Origin: Solanum dulcamara
Taxonomy: Eukaryota > Streptophyta > Magnoliopsida > Solanales > Solanaceae
Direction of reading: 5' to 3'
NCBI RefSeq assembly: GCF_947179165.1
Contig: NC_077245.1
Location: 21,427,740 to 21,491,739, forward strand
DNA: 64,000 bases
In this document: piece after piece, positions 1 through 11,739 of the stretch
Layout: each line of letters opens with the position of its first letter
Numbering within the stretch: position 1 is the stretch's first letter
Program-made: the position numbers and the translations under genes
Notes under the pieces: generated by a model
What the model saw: the letters and a program-made list of their open reading frames with translations, nothing else
Told to the model about the DNA's origin: nothing
Database searches by the model: none

Positions 1-982
1 TTGTAGAGAAACTAAAAGGATCAGTTGGAATGCACTTAGGGTTGTCGCAATATTAAATTCCAATTATTGAATTGGTTGTGTGAATTGGGGAACTGGAAAG
101 ATAGTTAATTTAATGTTATAATCAATAAAAAAATGGATTGCTCGGGATGTTGAATTCAGTATTGTGTTGCCTTTGTGAAGGATCACTGAACTTGAGAGTT
201 TTTTATTCAGAGGTTTTCTACGATTCGTAGGTCATTCTACGACTCATAGTTACCCCCGTAAATAACAGACCTCAAGGTTATTGGTCCAACCCTAACAAAC
301 AACAATTCCTATGAGTTTAATTAAGAGTGGAATTAGATCTTTGAACAGATTGGGAATGGAGGAACTGAGTAGATGACTAATTTAGTATTGAGAACAATTA
401 ATTGATGAATGAATGAGGGTTGTTAAACATGTTGTGTGTTGTTTCTAGAAAACAAATCACTGAAGTTGAGATTTTCTAAAATGGGGGTCTTCTACGAGTC
501 ATAGTTGCCCCTCGTAAATATATAAGACCTCAGGATCAGTGATTAAACCATTACAAACAACAAGAATTACTAGTCTGATTATGGGTCATAGACTATTCTA
601 CGACTCGTCAATTGGATCTGTCAAACTAAATGACCAAATTCTAGTACGGGTACATCGTATGAGTCGTAGACTTATCTACAAATCATAGGATTGACTCGTA
701 GAAGTCAAGTATCAAAACTTAGTCGAATAAAAATGAGTCTACGGACGACCCTTACAACCCGTCCAATTTTCTACGAGTCGTAAGTATCACCTGTAGACAA
801 GATTTAGAGACTAACACCCGCATGCCTGATTTTACAAGTCGATATTATGATTCGTAGGCTCTTCTATGACTCATAGATTTGCCTTTGTAGAACTAAAAAT
901 ATTTATTTTCCAGTTAATTCTTTTCATGTTCTTGCTTCTTTTTATAGATATTTATAATCTAACTCCTCCTCCACAGGTAATA
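1..982. repeat. Non-coding interior of element B with palindromic CTACGA/TCGTAG motifs
   Basis: No coding signal is visible. The stretch holds many copies of a short motif close to CTACGACTCGTAG, complete or degenerate, for example near 218-250, 488-505, 596-607, 655-710, 770-785 and 840-880. The motif is nearly its own reverse complement, so neighbouring copies could pair. The same motif recurs inside the LTR of the same element (about 4790-5150), which links this stretch to element B. I read it as the untranslated spacer before the 3' reading frame of B. Function is unknown. Confidence 0.55.
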
Positions 983-3011
983 ATGCATCCTAAACGAACA
1001 CCAAAGAAGGGTGGTGGAAAGAAAAGGCCTTCAAATAAAGAAGCCGCAAAAAATTTAAAACATCGCATTTGGGATGGGCCAACAGTTGCCGAATAGAGTG
1101 GTTCCGAGGAGGATTCCTCTCATGACTCAAAGACACCCTTGGTGAGGAAATCCAAATCCCAACACTCCAAACAAATCGTCCTGGTGTTCGACCAAAGCGG
1201 GGGCTCTTCCCTTCCTTATTTATCTACAACATCTATAACTAAGGAGGATTAAATAGAGGTAGAGAAGAGCAACGGTGATTCGGTACCCCAATCCACTTCA
1301 GGATCAGTGTCCTCCGAGGGAAAGTCAACGTTCGAGCGTCCCTCTATACCAGTCCACATTGGAGGACAACCAAAGCAGTGGTATATTGAAAAGCTACTTG
1401 ACTTCTACATGATGGAGCAAGAGAGGAACAATTGCCAAAACCTATGGAGGCCCATTAGTGAGGAGCCGCATGTTATCACAACCTATTTAGAGGCAGTCCC
1501 GAAGATTATTGATTTGTTTCATCATCGAAGAATAGAGTGGATAGCAGAGCATCCCAGGAGTTACAGTAATAACATGGTACATAAGTTCTATGCTTCATAC
1601 GCGATAACGATTAAACATATGGTTCCTTCTTAGGCAAAGGAGCTAGAGCAGCTGGTGCTTGTGACCATATTAGTCTGGGAGGTCCCTGTTAGATTATCAG
1701 AGGAGACAGTCCGACGGGTCCTCTACAGCCTAAACTTTCTATCGGCAGTATCGACGATCAAGATTGATCAGAAAATAAAGATGGTGCGAGATGAAAATAC
1801 TATGAGGAAACTGGTGCAACGTGGAGAGATAAATAGATGGATAGCGGGTTATATAGCTGAGCAAGGTATAACAGTGGATTGGGTATCACACCCAACTCTG
1901 ATCAAGAAGGCATCTCTGAACTTTGCTGCAAAATATTAGTGGGCTATTGTCCGACATCGACTCTTTCAGACAAATGCAGGCAACCATTTGACTCTGGATC
2001 AATCTGTGATTGTAGTTAGCTTGATGGCTGGATATAAGGTTGATTGTTTTGAAAATCATCATTTTCGTGATACATGAGCGGGCTATTGGGCGGAACACCA
2101 TAATACCTTTCCCATGTCTTATGTTTGCACTGTTCTAGGATGCTATAGTTCCATTAATTGCAAGGCTCGAACCATTGATTAGAGTGAACAAGACTACAGA
2201 CCTGAGGCTCATTAAAGATGATACAAACTCGATTGGACAGCAGAATTGTCCCCATCTGAAAATGTAGTTACCTAAGTTTGAGAATGTTTAGCCGATTGTG
2301 CAAGCTGATGTGGCAATTGCTCTGGACCTAGACACCCCCCCCATAGAGCAATCTGAGGCTGGACCGACTATCTCGACAGTCCTGTCTATTTGTATGCCGC
2401 CTCCAGCACACAGGCTTGGTCATTATCTCAGTCGAAGCCTTAAACACCTTGATGTAATGGCAGGCACAGACTGAGGCTCAACTGGTCCAGTAAATTTAAC
2501 AACTCAAGCCATGGGTCCGAAAAGCCATTACAGAATCAAAAAAATGCATGACAGTGAAGTTTGAAGCAGCCTTAGCTGATCGAGAGTGGAAGATTCAGGC
2601 GCGCATTTATGCTTTTGAGCTAAGGGTGAATGAAAGGTTGCAGTCATCATCTAGTTCTGACATTGCCGCCATTCAAATAGAGCTTAGAGCATTACGTGCT
2701 GAGGTCACATCTTTAGCCACACCAGCCCCTATACCATTTGCAGTGCCAGTCGTTCAGCCACCCCACTTGTTCGATCTATTTGTGGATGATGATACGGAGG
2801 TGGCATGATACAAACGGCCTTGTACTAAAGATGACACTCCAGACATGGCTGAGGCTAGAAGAAGGAAGAAGAAGGAGATCCATGATCTAGAGGAGGCCTC
2901 TCGGGCATCTAGAGTGATCGAGGAGATGCAAAGAGAGGAGAAGAGGCAGCGTTCCATTGGATCTTCGAGCTCACTAGTCCATACTTCGGATGACTCTCAG
3001 AATGCCTTGTA
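983..3011 (+). pseudogene. Broken 'putative plant transposon protein' ORF (PF20167-like) of element B
   Basis: A decayed reading frame begins at an ATG at 983 with a basic, lysine-rich N-terminus. It continues in one frame through stops at about 1094, 1249, 1631 and 1937, then shifts frame before 2548. The central part (about 1340-2110) resembles the plant transposon-protein domain common in Solanaceae LTR elements: a loosely conserved helical domain, then the motif VRDENTMRKLV and a segment beginning WAIVRHRL. The stop at 1937 precedes a tryptophan where the family usually has two, consistent with TGG to TAG. The C-terminal part (2548-3011) has a serine run, a coiled-coil-like ELRALRAEV segment and a charged KKK/EE-rich tail. 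The biochemical role of this ORF is not known; its place 3' of pol and before the 3' LTR fits Athila/Tat-like elements. Family assignment is from memory of the pattern, not from a search. Confidence 0.7.
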
Positions 3012-4612
3012 ACCACATATTGTTGCATCGGGTTCCACACCTATGGACCCAAATACCACCATTTATGTTTCGGCGCTTATGCGCCATAGGTTTTTTTGCT
3101 TACCCTTACTTTTTACTTAAATGTTATGTTGCATGGAGGACAATGTAAAGTCTTTCAAGTAGGGGTGGGGTGACTATATCCTTGGTGTTTTCTTGCCTTT
3201 GTTCTTTTTCCATATAGGATTTTCTTTAATTTATGTTGAACTAGCATGTTTATGATGTAAATGTAAAATAAGAGTAGGAATCTATGGCATGATGCTAGAG
3301 GGTTTTAAAATGAAAACAAATAGACCCCTCCAAAATTTGACTTAAAATATTATGATTATTTCTTTTATATACTGACTATGTAGGAGCTTTATGTGATATG
3401 AGGTAAACTGATATGATAACATATGACTTAGATTGAAACATGAACCAAAGATTGATAATTGATAATGAAACTTGATGCCAAGTGTGTGTGAGGTATTTGT
3501 GTGTTTTGATTATTTGTGTCAATTTAGAACTTGTCCCGTTGGTCGTACTGTGATAATTGAACTGTTGATTAGGAAAGGATCATAGGCCATTTTTGAACTA
3601 GTCCACTTATCCTTAAAAGAACTAATCAAACATTGTTTTACCCTTGAACCAAAGATATGAGCTTTTAAAAGACCTTTTTGATCAAGTAATACATGTTTTA
3701 AATATCCCTAATCCTAATTATAATCCTTTGTTTTGGTCCTGATCCCTCCTAGGATAATATGCACCTCAAATCAGGCCAAAATCCTAAGTTGAGGGTGGCT
3801 ACTATGAGACAAAAGCATGAAGAGAAGGGGTATGAGAAAAGAAAATCAAGAGAAGAAAAGGTTTGAAAAGAAATGTGTGATAAGGAAGAGAAAAAAGAAG
3901 AAGAAAAGGGTGCATAGATAATATTAATAAAGAGCTTAGCAAGAGTTAGAAATGAAAAGTATAAATTATAAGAAAAATATTGTGAAACGAACAAACAAAA
4001 GCCACACCTAAAGCAAAAGAGAAAAGCGAAGAAAAGGAATGAAATGAGTTGTGGGTTGTAAGATGTAGACTCAAGGTTCATGTAGTGTTTGGGGAGGGCC
4101 AAAATTCACTAAATATAAATACACCACACCTATCTCCGAGCCTATGTTACAAGCCAAAAAAGTCATATAGTGATCCTAATTAAACGGTTCAAGAGTCTAA
4201 GCATTAAAAATAAGTACAAGTCTATGGTATTGTGCATGAAGGTCTGAATTTCTTTTGTGAGCATGAATGTTTCTCATGTCCCTTAGATTTAAAGAAATAT
4301 TTACAATATGTGTGAAAAATAGACTTCTTTTCAGTGACAGCACAAGTGGCGTTGTCTAAATAGTCATGAAAATGATGAATGTTGTTTTTGCATGTGAAAT
4401 TGTCTATTGGTGTTAAAGTATCTAATATTGATCCACATAAGTTAGTTGGATTTAAAATAATAGATTGCAATAGTATAATGGATAGACATTGGAAGGGGTC
4501 GGAAGTTAGTAGCCTTGTAATTGCTATACATCCTTGATCTTATAATTACATTTCGTCATTTTAGTAAAGTCGCTTCACTTGAGGACAAGTAACTATTTTA
4601 AGTTGAGGGTCT
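3012..4612. other. 3' untranslated region of element B with two polypurine-like tracts
   Basis: About 1.6 kb without coding potential between the decayed ORF and the LTR. It includes a GC hairpin followed by a T run (3072-3095), a purine-rich stretch near 3150-3175 that resembles a polypurine tract, a long A/G-rich region (3790-4060), and the true-looking polypurine tract (AAGTTGAGGGTCT) directly before the LTR at 4613. The open frames on the minus strand here are shadows of purine-rich sequence. Confidence 0.5.
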
Positions 4613-6140
4613 TGATGTACCATGGATTTACAACACTTTTAATACTTTATACTCAAGAAATTGCATGTCTCTTAAGTGTTTGTTAGCATATTTGATGTTA
4701 ATTGTGTTTATTTTGTAGGAAACTGAGTCGGAGAATTTATTGAGGAATCGCAGAACTGAAGGAAGGAATTTTTGGTGTTTAAGAGTTCATCTTACAACTC
4801 GTAGGTATCAATCTTCAAAAATAAAAGAGAAAAATAAAGGTTTAACTGAAGATTATGAGTAAACTACACGAGTAGTTTTCAGCTTTACGGGTCGTCAAGA
4901 AGAAATGAAAGATTAAAGTGAAGAAGACAAGTTAGTTATATGGCTCGTTCATATTCCTACGAGTTGTAGAACACAATCATAACTGAAGTTACTAATGATG
5001 AAGTAAGGGTTGTGTCTATGACTCCATTTGATGAGCAGTAGAAAGCTTATGTGAAGAAGAAGAGTTCCTCAGTGCAATGTGAATTATTACAAGCTGGGTC
5101 AACGACTCGTCAAAGTAATTACAATACATAGAAATGAGCCGTAGAACCGGACTACCTTAAAGTTTCCTATGTTCTCCATATTCATATTTGCTTAGGATTA
5201 TTTATCTATAAATACACTTCTTAGGTTTATTTTACTTTATGCATATTTTTGGGTTTGAGTATAGAATTTGAACTACTTTTTGGCTTTTATTCTTAAATTC
5301 CAGGGTTTGTTATCGATATTTTACATTAAGATTTTATTGAAGAATTTGAGATTCTCACAATTACTATTATAAGTTCATGATTGCTTTTAACCAAAATATT
5401 ATTGATTGTTATCATGTAGTTATGAGTAGCTAATTCCACAACTAGGGTTGTGGGAACCATGAAGAATTAACGACGTAGAACTTAATAAAAAGTAATTCGT
5501 GAATAGTGTGCATGAATGAATTATTTTTCCTTCATTTTGATTACTTTTTAACAGTGACCAATATTAGAACTCGTCTTATCCCTACTTCCCAGATCAAGGA
5601 GGTAACAAATAGGAAAAGGGAATAAACAACAAGATTTGGGCTAATCATCCATCTAATTAGCTTGAACAGATCAAGGGATAGCTAAATATGGGATCATTGA
5701 TAAGGGTTAATAAAGCACATTCGTAGATGGATCAAGTTGCGTAGTGAAATTTACTTATTTGACGGATCAAGGACTTAGGTGAACTTAACTTACTGATTCT
5801 GCATGTAACACACTAGGAAAAGATTACCCATAAACAAGGTCTATTTAGTTAAGGATTCGTGGAGAACACATAAAACCCTAGTTTCATTTCATATTGATTT
5901 AAACCACATTAAATCATCACTTTGTTCATTGATGCTTGTTATTTGATTTGTTAAATAGTTTTTATAAAAATTCTCATCTTTTCTTTACGGAAATAAATTA
6001 ATTACTAAGGTAAATAATAAATAATTAATCCAAAGTCTAAATCATATTCCTCGTGAGATTGACACTAACCTTTATTAGGTTCTATATTTGATCAACGGTT
6101 GCTTTATACTTTTTTAGGGAGGTGTAATTTAAGCATATCA
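4613..6140 (+). mobile_element. 3' LTR of element B (Athila/Tat-like), 1.53 kb
   Basis: The LTR opens with TGATGTACCATGG directly after a purine-rich tract and closes with CATATCA at 6140, giving TG...CA ends. A TATA box lies at 5206-5215. The terminal 60 bases, with a GGTTGC...GAGGTGTAA...CATATCA layout, match the usual end of this Solanaceae LTR type. At 6141 the sequence switches abruptly to gag of a different Ty3 element, so B inserted into that gag. The 5' LTR and pol of B are off the left edge, so the target-site duplication (expected TCTCT on the right) cannot be checked. Confidence 0.65.
5206..5215 (+). promoter_or_regulatory. TATA box of the element B LTR
   Basis: CTATAAATAC in an AT-rich setting in the middle of the LTR, with a pyrimidine-rich leader downstream, is the expected position of a plant LTR promoter. 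Transcription would start about 30 bases downstream. Sequence-only inference. Confidence 0.5.
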
Positions 6141-6480
6141 TCTCTGAGAGTTATGTGCCATATAGTCTTCATGATTATTGCAGGGATGAGTTTAGTAGAT
6201 TAGAGAAAGGTTCTCTATCAGTTTTTGAGTATGAGGCTCATTTTCATAAGTTGTCTCATTATGCCTTATCGAGTATTCCTATCGAGTTTGAGCGGATCCA
6301 TAAGTTAGTGAAGGGGTTTTTCGGCTATCTTCAAGAGGCCACAACCTATATTATGTTATCTGGTGGTACATTCAGAGTATTATTGACAATGCTAGGATGA
6401 TTGAGAGTATACGACATGCTAGATAGGGCAACGCCAAGAGGTTTCATCATCAAAGTCAGTTTAGTAGCTATTCATCTAAA
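6141..6480 (+). pseudogene. Gag fragment of Ty3-gypsy element A
   Basis: The frame opens in mid-domain at the boundary with the B LTR. It reads through DEFSRLEKGSLSVFEYEAHF, a classic retrotransposon capsid (Retrotrans_gag) segment, and HKLVKGFFGYLQ, and stops at 6398. A continuing out-of-frame stretch with glutamine- and serine-rich sequence follows to about 6480. The N-terminal half of Gag and the 5' LTR lie beyond the window, displaced by B. The zinc knuckle and the aspartic protease are missing downstream, which is an internal deletion. Confidence 0.75.
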
Positions 6481-6590
6481 GGTAGAGAGTATTTGGGTTT
6501 GATCACCTAAGGTTATTTAGGTAGACTAGTTCATGTCGTGATTTAGGGTACAAATGGTATTGGTAGACCTAGATCTAGTCAGACAATTTG
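6481..6590. other. Deletion junction in element A (zinc knuckle and protease missing)
   Basis: In related elements about 1.2 kb encoding the CCHC knuckle and the DTG/DPG protease lies between Gag and RT. Here only about 110 bases of unrecognisable sequence separate the Gag end from a segment that reads as the pre-RT linker (REFVDMFPTNLSGVSPDRDI). A protease-spanning deletion is inferred. Confidence 0.55.
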
Positions 6591-7385
6591 GTGAGAGAGT
6601 TCGTGGACATGTTTCCTACCAACTTATCGGGTGTTTCTCCTGATCGTGATATTGATTTTTTGATTGATTTGTAGTCGGGCACCAAGCCTATTTCTATTTC
6701 TCCTTATGGGATGGCTTCGGCTCAGTTGAAGGAATTAAATAAATAGTTAGAAGATTTGTTGAATAAAGGGTTTATTCAGCCTTGTGTTTCAACATGGGGT
6801 GCACCGATCTTATTTATGATAAAGAAAGATGGTACAATAAGGATGTGTATTGATTATCGACAGTTGAACAAGGTTACAATCAAGAATAAGTATCCTCTCC
6901 CTCGCATTGATGATTTATTTCACCAACTTCAAGAGGCATCGATATTTTCTAAGATTGACTTGAGGTCGTGCTACCATCAGTTGAGAGTTTGGAATTCTGA
7001 TATCCCGAAGACTGCCTTCAGGACTTGTTGTGGACATTATGAGTTTGTGGTCATGTCCTTTGGTATGAAGAATGCCCTGGTTGCTTTTATGGAGTTGATG
7101 AACCGGTGTTTCAATCGTATTTGGATCACTCGCTTCACTTGAGGGTCGTACTTCAGATATTGATAGAGGAGAAGTTGTATGCAAAGTTCTTCAAATGTTA
7201 GTTTTCGCTTGAGTCTGTGACTTTCTTAGGTCATGTAGTGACCAAGGATAAAATTATGGTCAGTCAGACCAAGGTTGCGGCGGTTTATGATTGGGCGAGA
7301 CCTACTTTCACTACTGAGATTCGGAGTTTCATTGGGTTAATGGGATATCATCATTAGTTTATTAAGAGTTTCTTTGCATTGTATT
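6591..7385 (+). pseudogene. Reverse transcriptase of element A, catalytic motif deleted
   Basis: The Ty3 RT is recognisable from the linker at 6591 through [36 protein letters not shown] and [13 protein letters not shown] to [18 protein letters not shown]. Stops at about 6672 and 6745 break the frame. At about 7126 the reading jumps from YLD directly to SLHLRVVLQ in another frame, omitting roughly 60 bases that should contain the F/Y-x-D-D catalytic pair. The thumb and connection region continues in pieces to about 7385. Without the DD pair this RT could not have been active after the deletion. It is the plus-strand relative of the intact-motif RT in element D. Confidence 0.85.
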
Positions 7386-7931
7386 TCCATTGACTAGGTT
7401 GACTCAGAAAATTGTGGCATTTCAGTGGACCGATGAGTATGAGGTGAGCTTTCAAAAGTTTAAGGAGTTATTGATCTCGACACCTATTCTAGCATTACCA
7501 AAAGAGGATGTGGCATTTATTGTATTTTGTGATATTTTGGGTGTTGGTTTGGGTGGTGTATTGATGAATACGGGTAGGGTCATAGCCTATTCTTCTCGAC
7601 AGCTGAAGGTACATGAGAAGAACTATCCTACTCACGATTTGGAGTTAGCGGTGGTGTTTTTTATTTTGAAGTGTTGAAACACTATCTTTATGGAGTGCAT
7701 TATGAGGTCTTTACTAACCATCATACCCTTAAGTATATCTTTTCTCAGTCGAAGCTGAACATAAAGAAAATTAGGTGGTTGAAACTGTTGAATGATTATG
7801 ACATCACCATTCTTTATCATCCGGAAAAAGCTAATGTGGTAGAGGATGCTTTGAGTCGGAAAGCATCAAGTATGGGTACCTTAGCCTTTCTTAAGGCAGA
7901 AGAGAGGCCCTTGGCATTGGAGGTTCATTGA
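7386..7931 (+). pseudogene. RNase H domain of element A
   Basis: The domain continues from the RT connection: a tether segment, then [17 protein letters not shown], then [20 protein letters not shown] and, after a frameshift at about 7672, YGVHYEVFTNHHTLKYIFSQ and KANVVEDALSRKAS. These are the conserved RNase H blocks of Ty3 elements. The third acidic position (FTDH in relatives) is FTNH here, so one catalytic aspartate is an asparagine. Two frames overlap by a few bases at 7671-7677, consistent with a single-base indel rather than a real overlap. Confidence 0.85.
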
Positions 7932-8558
7932 TTTGCTAGACAGTTGGTTCGACTTAATATTTTGGAACCTCACAGTGTTTTGTCCTTCATTGAATCTAGG
8001 TCTACCTTGATGGATCAGAATCGTGCCCACCAGTTGATGATGACAAGTTAAGAACAATTTGGGACAAAGTGTTAAAAGGTGAAGCTAAGTCGAATTCCCT
8101 TGATCCCTAAGGAGTTTTGAGGATCAGTGGTTGTATTTATTTTCTAAAGATTGGTGATTGGGTGCATATGATATTTGAGGAGACTCATTGTTCAACATAT
8201 TCTATTCATCCAAGGGCAGAAAAAATGTTTCATGACTTGAAACAACAATATTGGTTGTATGGTATGAAGAGGGAGATCGTGGACTTTATGGCCAAGTGCT
8301 TGAATTAACAACAAGTAAAGTATGAGCGTCAGAGACAAAGTGGTTCTATGCAAAGAATGCCCATTCCTGAGTAGAAGTGGGAGCGCATTACTATGGACTT
8401 TGTGACTCGATTACCCTTGACTTTGGGTTAGCATGATTTATTTTGGGTGATTGTGGATCAGTTGACCAAATTGGCTCATTTTATTCTGATGAAGACTAGG
8501 TATAATGCAGAGCAATTGGCTAGGATCTTCATCCATGAGATTGTTTTTACATAGAGTA
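7932..8558 (+). pseudogene. Integrase N-terminal half of element A
   Basis: After a spacer with several stops, the zinc-binding region (HCSTYSIHPRAEKMFHDLKQ, then MKREIVDFMAKCLN) is visible from 8117. The second cysteine region is broken by TAA at 8306. The catalytic core starts at about 8390 (MDFVTRLPL, then a V-D-Q position where relatives have VDR) and runs to HEIV at 8543, with a two-base deletion, and stops at 8558. The rest of the core lies 20.5 kb away at 29082, so this is one integrase gene split by insertion C. Confidence 0.85.
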
Positions 8559-8560
8559 CA
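8556..8560. repeat. Left flank of insertion C (imperfect target-site duplication GTACA)
   Basis: The five bases before the TGTCACACTC end are GTACA. The five bases after the other end (29082-29086) are GTATT. Three of five match. The shared GTA codes the same valine of the integrase on both sides, so these are probably a decayed 5-bp duplication. Confidence 0.4.
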
Positions 8561-9430
8561 TGTCACACTCTATTTTTCTCAAAAACGGGTTTGCAACGAC
8601 GTGACAATACTTTTTAGGATTTAAAAAAGAGGAGTCACCACCTAACGAATTAAAGGCACGTTAGGGCACCATTATATTCTATAAAAAATCAATTTAAAAA
8701 GATCTGCGAAACCATAGATCGGATAAGGGTTCAAATTACCTCAAAAGGAAGGTGTTAGGCACCTTTTGAGGTCCACAAGTGTGGTTCCTAGCCGAATCTT
8801 ATAAATCTATGTGGGGGTGAAAATATAGCAAATAGGGTCTCTTATTTATTTATTAACTTAAAGAATAACTAAGTGATGAAAAGATTTTAAAACAAAGAAA
8901 TAAAGAACATAAATTAAACATTAACTAACATGATAAAAGAAATAGACAAGCGAGAAGACAGAATTTGCACAATCATATAGAAGGAAAATAATCATTTTTA
9001 TTAGTTAAGCTACCCCAAATAAATACAAATAAAAATATTAACATTTAAATATTTAAGGATTTAACTAAAATAATTATGTCCTACTCGTATCAGCGTCAAG
9101 CTTATTAATCGAAAGACAAAATACATGAAGTATGCCCCAATCACATTTCATCATTTTCGAGGGGGCCTATCTACCCCTACCCCTCGTAAGTTCATTTATT
9201 ATTATCCTAAGAAGCGATCTAAAAGAAATATTAAAACTAACATCCTAAAAGGTGCCTAACGTCCCAACATAACGTCCAAGAGGCATTGGATTTACTATTA
9301 GGGTAGATTCTAGGCTAAAAGAAATATAAGTTTCCTATTTAGACACATCGTCAAACAAATCAAATAAAACGAGCAATATTAGCATATAAAATCTCAAATA
9401 AACCTCTAAATAAATTAATTAGTATGCTTG
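8561..9430 (-). other. 3' terminal portion of LTR C
   Basis: Contains the conserved terminal block with a GAGTCACCACCTAACG core and a GGAAGGTGTTAGGCACC core (about 8630-8770), shared by many plant LTRs of this type. No coding region is seen. Confidence 0.55.
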
Positions 9431-10440
9431 AAAACACATATAAGTTGTAAAGGCCATGATAAATTGTGTGTGCAAATACAAGAGTCATAATACAAAACTT
9501 GAATATGATGGGGGCCAAAGATCAATTATTTAACATATGAAGGTGATTATAATTGATAGGCTAATTGTAATATAAGAAGTCATTTTAGGCAACTTTAGAT
9601 ATTAACTAAAAAGATTTATAGAATCCTATGAACATATTTACTAATTAGAATAACATATTGAAAGAATACTACAGACGTGACTTAAATAGTATAACAACAT
9701 TTATTAAGAGCTATAAGCATGGATTCAAAATAATATGATTAATAAATATTAAAATTCTATAGGCATGACTGCTAAATATAAACTACAAATATTTACATAA
9801 GTTCTGCAGGCATGCTAAAAGTATTGAATATATTTTATGAACATGGTTTCTGGAAGTGTCACATGCTTAACATATTTATTTATGGAAACCTTATAGGCAT
9901 GATTTCTATATGATACAACATCATAAAAATATTTATTATAACCAGATAACATGCTGAAAATATAATAAGGCTTGTGAATATGATACTAAATATTTAACTT
10001 ATTTGGATTATTATATAGTTCCTATAGACATGATTCCTATAACACAAAAGCAATATTTTATTAAATCTTGAACATGATAGCTACGTAAGTTTACATGTTG
10101 AAAATTATTTATTAACATGATATCTAACTCAATTATGATGCTGTGAACATGATTTCAATAAGAATTAATATAAAAAAATTATTTATTTAATCCTATAGAC
10201 ATGGTATCCATATAATTTTAACATTCTAAAAATATTAAATAAATCCTATAGACACACTTTAAGGAGAATTAAATATGGAAATTTATTTATTTGATCATAC
10301 GGACATGGTAGCTATATGAGTTTGTATGCTGAAAATTAATAAGTAGAGGTCTATAGAAATGATATCTAAAAGACAAATTATAATACAAAATTGGTCCTTG
10401 AGCAAATATTTTATAACATTAAGACAGTTTAGCTTCACAA
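9430..10440. repeat. Degenerate short tandem repeats in LTR C (CCTATAGACATGATTTCTA-type)
   Basis: A run of imperfect units built around CCTATAGACATGATTCCTATA followed by an AT-rich spacer ending in AATATTTATTA. Recognisable cores include those near 9610, 9760, 9800, 9890, 10020, 10140, 10195, 10245 and 10350. Spacing varies at about 50-130 bases. No coding signal. Confidence 0.6.
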
Positions 10441-11680
10441 GACAAAATCGCAATTTGTTTAATCTATATTACGTAGATGTTCAAAGAAATCAAAATTAAA
10501 TACATACAAACATATTGAAATGATTACGAAGATTTAAGCAAAATTCAGATTCAAATACTTTTAAACACATGTTGATGGTTAATTAACTAGTCTAACATGC
10601 TTAATGTGATATAGATAGACAACTATTTTAACACAAAATCTAAAATATAAAATACGGATAATAAAACATGTGGCACATAAGTCCCCTCCCCCTCTTAAGC
10701 AGCCCCGAAAGTTATTTTATTATATATAGCAGTGTTTAAGTACAAATTGAAATAAAAAAAATAATTAAACATGAAATATTTATTAAACATTAAAAAAACC
10801 TATCCAACTCTTGTCTCGACCCAAGCGAACTCTTCTTCGTGTCTTGAACTTAATATTCAAGTCCCTATTAGCACACCAAAAAATACACACACAAATGCGA
10901 GAGAATAAACACAGGCAGTGCACAAAAGCAAGTATACAAAATATTTATTATTTATTTTTAACATGAATGAAAGACTGAATGATAAAAATTTTAAGTATAG
11001 CAGGTATGATTTGAACAACCGAGTGATTTTAATACTTCAAAATTTTCAAATAAAATGGGTAGCATAACTTACTATACAAGAATTTATCTTAAGGTTGTCC
11101 TGATGGTTCACATACTTCTCAAAAAATAACTCTCAGAAGATAAAGTTTACACACATATGAATTGAGAAGACATACAAGGATGACTTCCACAGAATGCATA
11201 AAGCATTCAAGCAATTCGACTATTTTGAAACTAATAAAAGAACTCTAAATACAAAGAAAAGTTCATAGAGGAATTTAAAGTCGATAAAGAACTAACCGGT
11301 TGAAGATTATCAAATAATAAAGAGATGAAGAAGATTCGAGATGTCAACAGCAGCCATCACGATCAAAATACTTGAGTAGTAATATTCACCACCAAAAAAA
11401 ATATCAAAGGAAAATATGAAAGCATATAGGTAATGTGAAAAGGAGTGGAGAAGAGAAATTGTTCTCTTTTTTTAGTCAGTAAAATTGTGTATGAAATGTC
11501 CCGTGTATAGAGCCAATGATCAAGTTCAAGTGTTATCTCTTTATATGGAGAAAAGAGGGCATAGTAATAAAGGGTAGAATCAATTAAGGCTGAATCATGA
11601 AAGGTCTTTTCCTTAATCACATAAAGATTATCAATTAGGCATAAATTAAATAACATTTACCATAATAAGAATAAGTAAGA
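10201..11680. repeat. First copy of a 1.48-kb tandem duplication within LTR C
   Basis: Sequence from 10201 to 11680 is repeated immediately afterwards: at 11681 the text returns to ATGGTATCCATATGATTTTAACATT, equivalent to 10201 onward. The second copy lacks about 195 bases between two TAACATT direct repeats and is interrupted by solo LTR D1, resuming at 14126. The promoter-bearing part near 11363-11656 is therefore also found at about 15064-15384, and a third time at 24598-24918 through a later duplication. Confidence 0.8.
11537..11550 (-). promoter_or_regulatory. TATA box of LTR C, copy 0
   Basis: On the minus strand CTCCATATAAAGAG, followed about 30 bases downstream by GGCTCTATACACGG, a likely transcription start region. 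A pyrimidine-rich leader follows. The equivalent boxes of the other copies are at 15217-15230 and 24751-24764. Confidence 0.5.
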
Positions 11681-11739
11681 ATGGTATCCATATGATTTTA
11701 ACATTATGACAGTTTAGCTTCACCAAGATAAAATAGCAA

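Noticed and set aside
3749..4102. 117-residue Phe/Ser-rich minus-strand membrane protein
   Set aside because: Shadow of an A/G-rich tract in the untranslated tail of element B.
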